Source of the DNA: Paraburkholderia saeva
Lineage (GTDB): Bacteria > Pseudomonadota > Gammaproteobacteria > Burkholderiales > Burkholderiaceae
Reading direction: 5' to 3'
NCBI RefSeq assembly: GCF_907164555.1
Contig: NZ_CAJQZC010000005.1
Coordinates: forward strand, 124,001 to 188,000
Length of the DNA: 64,000 nt
Shown: one piece after another, positions 17,258 through 25,155 of the stretch
Numbering within the stretch: position 1 is the first letter of the stretch
How the letters are laid out: every line of letters starts with the position of its first letter
Position numbers and translations under genes: made by a program
The notes under the pieces: generated by a model
Databases searched by the model: none
What the model saw: only the letters and a program-made list of their open reading frames with translations
What the model was told of the DNA's origin: nothing

Positions 17258-17636
17258 GGGCAAAACCGTGTCGGGAAGGAGACAGCATGCCCGATCGGTT
17301 ACAAAATGTCACAAAAACGTGATATCCTGGCGCCCGCGATACGCGGGACCGCCGGCGCGATCAGGCAAAAAACAAAGAAAGAGAGCAGTCCGCTCCGCGG
17401 GCTGGCAGGACAAACACGTCGCGCGTCAGTCTTCCTCAATGCCTTCCCGTACGGGGCATCCCTTCGCTCAATGATTTCCGTAGATGGCCGTAAACAGCGG
17501 TAAGGGCTGCATTCGCGGTTCTGCCACGTCGCCTGTATTTCCCTGTACGCCGCATCCCGATGCGGTGGGCCGGATTCACGAAGATGCCACTGGCAACGAC
17601 GCGATAGACGGCCAGTGTTCCTGAACTGATCCGTCA
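17258..17636. promoter_or_regulatory. Divergent dgkA / bcsB upstream region
   Basis: 379 bases without a gene, expected to hold the promoter of the whole bcs operon and of dgkA. An A/T-rich patch at about 17300-17330 (TTACAAAATGTCACAAAAAC followed by GTGATATCC) is the most promoter-like part. A short palindrome CCCGTACGGG lies near 17447-17456 inside a larger imperfect hairpin. I looked for a c-di-GMP riboswitch and for a -24/-12 sigma-54 promoter and recognised neither. Confidence 0.4.
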
Positions 17637-19976
17637 ATGAAACCAGTCGCATCGTTTTGTCTCTCCGTGGTGGCTGCCGCCTGCGCGCTTTACAGCGCGG
17701 TGTTGCCGGCCGCGCAAAACGTTACACCTCGCCAGGCCGCCGCTGTCGCGGCTTCTTCCGCGCCCGGCGGCGCGGCGGCGCTGCCGCTCGCGCCTGCACC
17801 CGATGCGGCTGCGGCGCCCGGCGGCGCGGGTGCGCCCGGTCTCGCGCAGACATCGACGGTGCACGTTCCGTTCTCCGCGCTGGGCGCTTACCTGCCGTTG
17901 AACCTGCGCGGTCTCGAAGACGCGCGCACGGTCAACGTCGGCGTGCGGCTCGACCACATCGTCACTGGCGCTCGCCTGCGCCTGCGCTACACGTATTCGC
18001 CCGCACTGGTGTTCCCGATCTCGCACATCAAGGTGTCGGTCAACAACGAGGTGGTCGCGACGGTGCCGTTCGCCGCCGATCACGCCGGACAGATGGTCAC
18101 GCAGGACATCCCGCTCGATCCGCGCTTTTTCACGGACTACAACCAGTTCGACCTGCGCCTGATTGCGCATTACACGCTCGATCACTGCGAAGACCCGAAC
18201 AGCTCCGCGCTGTGGGCCGACATCAGCCCGACGAGCGAATTCATCCTCGATACCGCGCCGATCCGTCTGCCGAACGATCTCGCGCTGCTGCCCGCTCCGT
18301 TTTTCGACCGTCGCGACGTGAGCCGGCTGCGGTTGCCCTTCGTGATGTCGGCGGCGCCGGATAACGCCACGCTCAAAAGCGCCAGCGTGCTCGCATCGTG
18401 GTTCGGTGCACTCGCCGATTACCGTCAGGCGCGTTTCCCCGTGATGTCGACGCTACCGGCCGATGACGAGGCCATCGTCGTCGGCACCGTTGCCGATCTC
18501 CAGCAACTGCATCTGCCGGCGAACCTGCAACTGCCGCCCGTCAACGGTCCGACGTTGATCGTCGCGGACAATCCCGCTTCGGCGGGTCGCAAGCTGCTGG
18601 TTGTCACCGGGCGCACAGGCGCCGAAGTCGACGATGCAGCCTACGCGCTCGTGCTCGGCAAAGCCGCGATGTCGGGTGCTTCCGCGCAGGTCTCGCACGT
18701 CGACATCGGCGTGCCGCGCAAGCCCTACGATGCGCCGCGCTGGTTGCCGGTGGACCGGCCGGTCGCGTTCAGGGAACTCGTCGACAATCCGAACCAGTTG
18801 CAGGTGAGCGGCAGTTCGCCCGATGCGATCCGTCTGAACCTGCGCGTACCGGCGGACCTGTATTCGTGGAACGGGGCAGGGGTGCCGCTCAACCTGCGTT
18901 ACCGGTATACGGCGCCCACCGTCGCGAACAATTCCGCGCTCGCCGTCCAGATCAACGAGCAGCTGGTGAAGTCGTACCGTCTGCAGCCGGCCGGTGCCGA
19001 AGAGTCGCAGGGTCGTCTGCAATTGCCGCTGCTGTCGGGCACGGGCAGCCGTTCGACGAGCGCGCTCGATATTCCCGCATTCCGCGTCGGCAGTTCGAAC
19101 CAGCTGCAGTTGCGCTTCAATCTCGATTCGCAGAAGACGGGTCTGTGCGCCGCCGTTGCGTCGAATCCGGCGCAGGCCGCGGTCGATCCCGACTCGACGA
19201 TCGACTTTTCGAATTTCGTTCACTACGCGCAGATGCCGAATCTCGCGTACTTCGCCAATAGCGGTTTCCCGTTCACGCGTTATGCCGATCTCGCGCAGAC
19301 CGCGGTCGTGATCGCCGATCGTCCGTCGCCCGAGGAACTCGAAGCGATGCTGACGATGATGGGCCACATGGGACAGTGGACCGGTTTCCCCGCGCTGCGC
19401 GTCCAGGTCGCGCGGCCGTCAGAAGTGCCGCAACTCGCGAACCGGGATCTGCTGGTCATCGGCGGCGCGTCGGGCGCGGCGGTGCCCGATGGCTGGCTGC
19501 GCGCGCTGCCGCTCTCGATCGGCGCCGCCGACGGCATCACGCACGCGTCGTTTTCGGTGAAGGAGCGCTGGCGGAACGGCGCGAAACTGACCGATGGCAG
19601 CGCGCGGCTCGACGAGAGCGGGCCGCTCGCCGCGCTGCTCGGCTTCCAGTTGCCGGGCAGCCCGGGGCGCAGTGTGGTCGCGCTCGCCGCGACGGACCGT
19701 CACCGGCTCACCGATGTCCTCGACATGCTCGAGAAGGCCGATCTGGTTGCGCAGGTTCAGGGCGACGTCACGCTCGTGCGACATGACGAAGTCGAGAGCA
19801 TGCGGGTCGGCGATCCGTATCTCGTCGGCTATGTGCCGTGGTATGCGCGTATCTGGAGCAAGGCGATCCGGCATCCCGTGCTGCTTGGCGTGCTCGGCAC
19901 GCTGGCTGGCCTGCTGCTCGCGATCGGTGCGTTCACTGCGTTGCAGGAGCTTGCCGCACGCCGTCGGGGGATCTGA
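17637..19976 (+). CDS. bcsB: Cellulose synthase periplasmic subunit BcsB (779 aa)
   Basis: Periplasmic partner of BcsA that guides the glucan across the envelope and holds the synthase through its C-terminal membrane helix. It shows a signal peptide (MKPVASFCLSVVAAACALYS), a Pro/Ala/Gly-rich linker, then the duplicated carbohydrate-binding and flavodoxin-like parts (LGAYLPLNLRGLEDARTVNV, DHCEDPNSSALWADISPTSE). The terminal helix (HPVLLGVLGTLAGLLLAIGA) ends in ARRRGI. Length fits the family (~750-800). The ATG at 17637 has no obvious ribosome site, but the signal peptide starts there. First gene of the operon; bcsZ starts 3 nt after its stop. In E. coli bcsB follows bcsA; here bcsA is six genes downstream. 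Confidence 0.95.
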   Translation: MKPVASFCLSVVAAACALYSAVLPAAQNVTPRQAAAVAASSAPGGAAALPLAPAPDAAAAPGGAGAPGLAQTSTVHVPFSALGAYLPLNLRGLEDARTVNVGVRLDHIVTGARLRLRYTYSPALVFPISHIKVSVNNEVVATVPFAADHAGQMVTQDIPLDPRFFTDYNQFDLRLIAHYTLDHCEDPNSSALWADISPTSEFILDTAPIRLPNDLALLPAPFFDRRDVSRLRLPFVMSAAPDNATLKSASVLASWFGALADYRQARFPVMSTLPADDEAIVVGTVADLQQLHLPANLQLPPVNGPTLIVADNPASAGRKLLVVTGRTGAEVDDAAYALVLGKAAMSGASAQVSHVDIGVPRKPYDAPRWLPVDRPVAFRELVDNPNQLQVSGSSPDAIRLNLRVPADLYSWNGAGVPLNLRYRYTAPTVANNSALAVQINEQLVKSYRLQPAGAEESQGRLQLPLLSGTGSRSTSALDIPAFRVGSSNQLQLRFNLDSQKTGLCAAVASNPAQAAVDPDSTIDFSNFVHYAQMPNLAYFANSGFPFTRYADLAQTAVVIADRPSPEELEAMLTMMGHMGQWTGFPALRVQVARPSEVPQLANRDLLVIGGASGAAVPDGWLRALPLSIGAADGITHASFSVKERWRNGAKLTDGSARLDESGPLAALLGFQLPGSPGRSVVALAATDRHRLTDVLDMLEKADLVAQVQGDVTLVRHDEVESMRVGDPYLVGYVPWYARIWSKAIRHPVLLGVLGTLAGLLLAIGAFTALQELAARRRGI

Positions 19977-19979
19977 CGG

Positions 19980-21209
19980 ATGGCGGCAGCGAACCGGACT
20001 GCGCGCACGCGCATGCTCGGCTGGGCGTTGTGCGCGATGCTGGCGGGCGGCGTGACGCCGGCATCGGGCGCATCGACGGCGATGCCTGCGAATCCGGCGT
20101 CCGGCGCTGACCGGGCCGGTGCGTGCACGCCTGCGCGACCGGTTGTGTGGCCGCGCTGGGAACAGTTCAAGCGTGATTTCATTTCGCAGGAAGGACGGGT
20201 GATCGACGTCGGTTCCAGCGATGCGCGCACCGTCTCCGAAGGGCAGTCGTACGGACTTTTTCTCGCGCTCGTCGCGAACGATCGCCCGGCCTTCGATGCC
20301 ATCCTTCGGTGGACCGAGAATGCGCTCGCACGCGGCGATCTGACGTCGCATCTGCCGGCCTGGCTGTGGGGACGCAGCGAAAGCGGGCAGTGGGGCGTGC
20401 TCGATGCCAACTCAGCTTCCGATGCCGACTTGTGGATCGCCTACGCGCTGCTCGAAGCGGGCCATGCGTGGGGCGAACGCAGCTACACCGCGCGCGGCGC
20501 ACTGCTCGCGCGCCGTGTGCTCGACGAGGAAAGTGCGACCGTGCCCGGCGTCGGCCTCCTGTTGCTGCCCGGGCCGAGCGGTTTTCATCCCGCGCCGGAC
20601 ACGTGGCGCGTGAACCCCAGCTATTCGCCGCCGCAGGTGATTCGCGGCATCGCGACACATCTGCCTGAGGACGCGCGCTGGGCGCGTCTTCACGCATCGA
20701 CGCTGCGCGTGCTGACTGACACCGCGCCGCGCGGTTTCGCACCGGACTGGGCGCGCTATCGGCCAGCGCCGGGTTTCGTGCCCGACGCCGAAACAAACGC
20801 CACGAGCGCCTACAACGCGATCCGCGTTTACCTGTGGGTCGGCATGCTGAATGCGCAGGATCCGGACGCCGCCACGTTGCTGTCGTACTTCGCGCCGTTT
20901 GCCGGGTTCATCGCCGCGCACGGCGCGCCACCCGAAACCGTCGATACGACGACCGGCGTTGCCGGTCCGAACATGGGCAACGCGGGCTTTTCCGCAGCGG
21001 CGGTCCCTTTTCTCGACGCACGCGGAGAGACGCCGCTTGCCGACGCGCAGGTCGCGCGCGTCGCGGAGCTCGATAGCCGGAACGCGCCGGGTTACTACAC
21101 GAGCGTGCTCACGCTCTTTGGCCTCGGCTGGCGCGATGGCCACTACCGCTTCGCCGCCGACGGCACACTCAACCTGCCCTGGAGTCCGTCGTGTTCCGCG
21201 GCGCCATGA
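19980..21209 (+). CDS. bcsZ: BcsZ, GH8 endo-glucanase-like protein with Asn at the base position (409 aa)
   Basis: Periplasmic family-8 glycoside hydrolase of cellulose operons, which trims glucan during secretion. Signal peptide at residues ~1-33. The proton-donor block is intact: Glu87 in VSEGQSYG. LPAWLWGRSESGQWGVLDAN, SASDADLWIAYALLEAG and FNPSY-like VNPSYSPP align with E. coli BcsZ as remembered. The general-base block reads TSAYNAIRVY, with Asn279 (AAC at 20814) where E. coli BcsZ has Asp243 in SSYDAIRVY. Some other GH8 subgroups also have Asn here and recruit another acid, so the enzyme may be altered rather than dead. ATG lies 3 nt after bcsB; the stop overlaps the bcsC start. Confidence 0.95.
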   Translation: MAAANRTARTRMLGWALCAMLAGGVTPASGASTAMPANPASGADRAGACTPARPVVWPRWEQFKRDFISQEGRVIDVGSSDARTVSEGQSYGLFLALVANDRPAFDAILRWTENALARGDLTSHLPAWLWGRSESGQWGVLDANSASDADLWIAYALLEAGHAWGERSYTARGALLARRVLDEESATVPGVGLLLLPGPSGFHPAPDTWRVNPSYSPPQVIRGIATHLPEDARWARLHASTLRVLTDTAPRGFAPDWARYRPAPGFVPDAETNATSAYNAIRVYLWVGMLNAQDPDAATLLSYFAPFAGFIAAHGAPPETVDTTTGVAGPNMGNAGFSAAAVPFLDARGETPLADAQVARVAELDSRNAPGYYTSVLTLFGLGWRDGHYRFAADGTLNLPWSPSCSAAP

Positions 21210-24200
21210 AACGACGCGCGCCACGCGGCCTGACGTCGCTTGCACTCAGTGCGGCGTCGTGGGCTTCGTTCGCGTTGCTGATGCCGCCGCAAGGCGCTTA
21301 TGCAGCCAGCGCAGCGCACGGCGCGCCGACTGTCGTGAGCGCGTCCACGGTGGTGACGATGCCGCCGCAGGATGCAGCCGCACGCCGGCTCTACGACACC
21401 GCGCGCACGTGGTCGACGAAACATCGTGACGATCTCGCGTTGCAGGCAATCCAGAAGGCGCTGCTGATCGCGCCCGACGATCCGGTGTTGCTCGCGAGCC
21501 TCGTGCGCATCCAGCTGGGACTCGGTCAGGCGCAGGCCGCGCAGGCGACGCTGACACGCCTTCAGGCGAGAGCGCCCGGCACACTCGCGACGCAACAGAT
21601 CGAAGACGAATATCGCGTCGCCACGAGCGGCCGCCAGGAAATGGCGACGGTCCGTCTGCTTGCGCGCAGCGGCCAGTCGGCGGAAGCATCGCGCCGGCTT
21701 GCCGTGCTGTTTCCGCACGGTGCACCGGCGGGCTCGCTCGGCGCGGAGTACTACCAGATCCTCGCGGGCACGCCTGAAAGTCGCGGCGAAGCGATCAACG
21801 CGCTGCACCGGCGGATCGCCGCCGATCCGGGCGACGTCAGTTCGGCGCTCGTGCTCGCGGGCCTCCTGAACGCGCGCGGCGAAACGCGTGCGGAGGCAAA
21901 CCGCCTCGCCTGGAATCTGGCGACGCGTCCCGATGCGGACCACGGCGCTTCGATGGACCAGTGGCGTCACGTGCTGCAATCGGCGGGCGCGGACCCTGCG
22001 TATCTCGATGCATTGCGCGCATATCTGGTGTTCGTACCCGACGACACGGAGTTCAGGGAGCGTGTCGGCGTCATCGAGGCGCAGCTCGACGCGCAGCGCA
22101 AACTCGAACGCGATCCCGACTACATCGCGCGGCAACGGGGTTTGCAGGCGCTGGCGCGTAACGACGTCGCTGCGGCCGAACCGTTGCTCGTGCGCGCGGT
22201 GCAGGCGCGTCCTGATGACCCTGACGCCGTGGGCGCGCTCGGTGTGGTGCGCATGCGCGAAGGGCGGCGCGACGAAGCGCGTGCGCTGTTCCAGCGCGCG
22301 GCCGCGCTCGCGCCCGACAATCGCGGCAAGTGGGACAGCCTCGCGCGCACGGCGCAGTTCTGGGGCACGCTCGCTGAGGGCCGCGACGCGGCAGCCGCCG
22401 GTCGTCCGCAGGATGCCGAGCGCGCCGCACGTGCCGCCCTCGCGATGGAGCCCGCCAATGCCGATGCGAAGCTGCTGCTCGCCGACGCGCTCCTCGCGCA
22501 GCACAACTGGAGCGCGGCCGAACCGTTGCTGCGCGAGCTGACGAATGCGCGCGAGCCGAACCTGTCGGCCGTGCGCAGCACGCAGACGCTGCTCGAGAAC
22601 ACCGGCCGCGCCGATCAGGTCGGACCGCTTCTCGATGCACTGCAAAGCCGCTTCACCGCTGCACAGGACCGCCAGGATCTCGCGCAGATTCGCGCCGGCA
22701 TTCTGGTGGCGCAGGCGGAGCAACTCGCCGCCGCCGGCAGGAACGGTCCCGCTGCGCAACGCTACGAAGCGGCATTGCGTCTCGCGCCCGATGCGCCGTG
22801 GACGCGTTTCGCGCTGGCGCGTCTGTACCGCGATCTGGGCCTGCCGCAGATGGGCCGCGTGGTGATGGACGATGGCCTCGCTGCGTCTGCATCGCCGGAA
22901 ATGCGTTACGCGACGGCGCTCTATCGCAACTCGATCGACGACGTCGCGGGCGCGCAGCAGGTGCTCGACGCAATCGCGCAGCACGATCAGACCGACAGCA
23001 TACGCACACTCGCGCGCAACCTGGCTGCGCAGCAATCGCTCGCACAGGCACGCGATGCGTTCGCGCGCGGCGACGCGGCGGGTGCTTCGGCAGCGCTCGA
23101 AGCCGCGCGCACGCAGGGCCCGGACGATCCGAACATCCTCGCTTCGACGGGCGCGTTGTGGATCGACCACGGACAACCGGAGCGCGGACTTGCATTGCTG
23201 CAGGACTGGATCGCAACGCACCCGCAACAGACCGACGCCGACGTGCGTTTGCGCTACGGCGATCTGCTTGGCGGTGCGCGTCGCGACGCGGAACTCGATC
23301 ACTGGCTCGCTGCGCTGCGTCGCGAACACGATCTGACGCCGCGTCAGACGGCACGTCTCGAAGACCAGTCGCTGCGCCTTATCCTGCGCGAAACCGACGA
23401 TGCGCTCGACCAGCAGGATTACGCACAGGCGCGGCGGCTCCTCGATCACGTCAGCGCGGCGGGGCGGCGTGACACGCGTTATGCGCTCGAACTCGCCGAT
23501 CTCGAACGCCTGCAGGGACACTACGCGGCGGCACGCGCCGTGCTCGCGCCGGTCATCGCGCGCGCGCCCGACGATGCCGACGCACAGCTCGCGCTCGCGC
23601 GGGTGCTCGAACAGAGCGGCGAGCGTCGCGAGGCGCTCGCGATCGTGCATCAGGTGCTCGACACGACGCCGCCCGATGCCGTCGACGCGCGTCTCTCCGC
23701 GGCGCGCCGGCTCGCGGCGTTGCGACGTCTCGACGACGCCGCGCAGGTGACGTCGGCGTTGCGCGTCGCGTATCCCGCGCGGCCCGACGTGACCGTGCAG
23801 GCCGGCCGCATCGCCGAAGACCGTGGCGAATACGAGAACGCGGCTTCGCTCTATCGTCTGTCGTTGATCCAGGAAAGCGCGGCGGGCATCACGCCGGGTC
23901 CGGCCGGCACGCCCGCGCAATCCGCGCTCGACGATCTCGAACAGCGTCGCGATCCGGAAATCGAAAGCGCGTGGATTCCCGCCTACAAATCGGGCGATGC
24001 GGGCGCGTCGGACTATCACGCTCAGCAGGTGCCGGTGTACGTGCAGATTCCGTATCGCTACAACGGTCACTTCTTCGTGCATGTCGACGCGGTGCATCTC
24101 GACGCCGGCACGCTCGACCTGAGCCCGTCGAATGCGTTTGTCGTGAAGACGTTCGGCACGTTCTCCGCATTTGCCGATCCGGGCCCGCAGTCGCACGGCG

Positions 24201-25102
24201 ATCTGCATCAGTCCGCAACGGGTGTCGCGCTCGGGACCGGATTCACTTCGGACGCGTGGCGTTTCGACATCGGCACGACGCCGCTCGGCTTTCCGGTGCA
24301 TTACCTCGTGGGTGGCGTGCGGTATCGCTTCGATGCCGGCCCGGCGAGTTTTTCCGTCAACGCGTCGCGGCGGCCCGAGACGGGCAGCGAGCTCTCATAT
24401 GCAGGGTTGCGCGATCCGTGGACCAACGCGGTCTGGGGCGGCGTGCGGCGCGACGGTATCGATCTTCATTCCGCGGTCGACGTGGGACGTACCAGCGTTT
24501 TTGCCGACATCGGCGTGGGTGAGCTGACCGGGCGCAACGTCGCGAGCAACCAAGAATTTCTGCTGCGCACCGGCTTTACCGTGCCGGTCTATGAGCGGGC
24601 CAGTACGCGCGTGAGCACGGGGCTCGTCGGCAACGCATGGCATTACACGGACAACCTGCGCTACTACACGTTCGGACAGGGCGGCTATTACAGCCCGCAG
24701 CGCTATCTGTCGATCGGCGTGCCGGTCGAATGGGCGGGGCGCCGCGACAGACTGACGTGGGATCTGACGGCGACGGTTGGCGTATCGAATGCGTACGAAA
24801 AGGATTCGCCGTATTTCCCCAATGGCGTGCCGACCGTGGCCAATCCCGCGACCGCGCAGCAGATGGCCGGCAACGTGTTCGCCGGCAGTTCGACACGCGG
24901 TGTCAGCTTTTCGTATGGCGTCGCAGGCATCGTCCAGTACCGCTTCAACCCGAAGCTCGTCGCGGGCGCGCGGATCAACATCGACCGCTCGCACGACTAC
25001 GCGCCGAGTTCGGCGATGGTCTACGTCCGCTATGCGTTCGATGGCCGCAAGCCCGACACCGATATCACGCCGACGCCTGTGCGTCTCTATTCGAGCTATT
25101 GA
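21206..25102 (+). CDS. bcsC: Cellulose export outer-membrane protein BcsC (1298 aa)
   Basis: TPR superhelix plus outer-membrane beta-barrel that carries cellulose across the periplasm and out. The start is the ATG at 21206, overlapping the bcsZ stop in ATGA; a GTG at 21191 would add five residues. Signal peptide around residues 1-35 (LSAASWASFALLMPPQGAYA). Repeated TPR helices run to about residue 890 (for example LEDQ..., PDDPDAVGALGVVRMREGRR). The last ~350 residues form the BcsC barrel domain (QVPVYVQIPYRYNGHFFVHV ... MVYVRYAFDGRKPDTDITPT) and end in an aromatic residue (RLYSSY), good for BAM recognition. Length is above the E. coli protein (~1150), mostly from extra TPR material. Confidence 0.95.
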   Translation: MKRRAPRGLTSLALSAASWASFALLMPPQGAYAASAAHGAPTVVSASTVVTMPPQDAAARRLYDTARTWSTKHRDDLALQAIQKALLIAPDDPVLLASLVRIQLGLGQAQAAQATLTRLQARAPGTLATQQIEDEYRVATSGRQEMATVRLLARSGQSAEASRRLAVLFPHGAPAGSLGAEYYQILAGTPESRGEAINALHRRIAADPGDVSSALVLAGLLNARGETRAEANRLAWNLATRPDADHGASMDQWRHVLQSAGADPAYLDALRAYLVFVPDDTEFRERVGVIEAQLDAQRKLERDPDYIARQRGLQALARNDVAAAEPLLVRAVQARPDDPDAVGALGVVRMREGRRDEARALFQRAAALAPDNRGKWDSLARTAQFWGTLAEGRDAAAAGRPQDAERAARAALAMEPANADAKLLLADALLAQHNWSAAEPLLRELTNAREPNLSAVRSTQTLLENTGRADQVGPLLDALQSRFTAAQDRQDLAQIRAGILVAQAEQLAAAGRNGPAAQRYEAALRLAPDAPWTRFALARLYRDLGLPQMGRVVMDDGLAASASPEMRYATALYRNSIDDVAGAQQVLDAIAQHDQTDSIRTLARNLAAQQSLAQARDAFARGDAAGASAALEAARTQGPDDPNILASTGALWIDHGQPERGLALLQDWIATHPQQTDADVRLRYGDLLGGARRDAELDHWLAALRREHDLTPRQTARLEDQSLRLILRETDDALDQQDYAQARRLLDHVSAAGRRDTRYALELADLERLQGHYAAARAVLAPVIARAPDDADAQLALARVLEQSGERREALAIVHQVLDTTPPDAVDARLSAARRLAALRRLDDAAQVTSALRVAYPARPDVTVQAGRIAEDRGEYENAASLYRLSLIQESAAGITPGPAGTPAQSALDDLEQRRDPEIESAWIPAYKSGDAGASDYHAQQVPVYVQIPYRYNGHFFVHVDAVHLDAGTLDLSPSNAFVVKTFGTFSAFADPGPQSHGDLHQSATGVALGTGFTSDAWRFDIGTTPLGFPVHYLVGGVRYRFDAGPASFSVNASRRPETGSELSYAGLRDPWTNAVWGGVRRDGIDLHSAVDVGRTSVFADIGVGELTGRNVASNQEFLLRTGFTVPVYERASTRVSTGLVGNAWHYTDNLRYYTFGQGGYYSPQRYLSIGVPVEWAGRRDRLTWDLTATVGVSNAYEKDSPYFPNGVPTVANPATAQQMAGNVFAGSSTRGVSFSYGVAGIVQYRFNPKLVAGARINIDRSHDYAPSSAMVYVRYAFDGRKPDTDITPTPVRLYSSY

Positions 25103-25155
25103 GCGGCCAGGCGCCAGGACAAACGACAAATGGAACCCTTTCAGGACAACGACGC

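Noticed and set aside
17258..17636. Possible c-di-GMP riboswitch or sigma-54 promoter before bcsB
   Set aside because: No GEMM-like core and no TGGCAC-N5-TTGC element was found by eye; left as an undefined regulatory region.
21143..24301. 1052-codon minus-strand frame
   Set aside because: Antisense shadow of bcsC; composition is Arg/Ala-rich without domain patterns.
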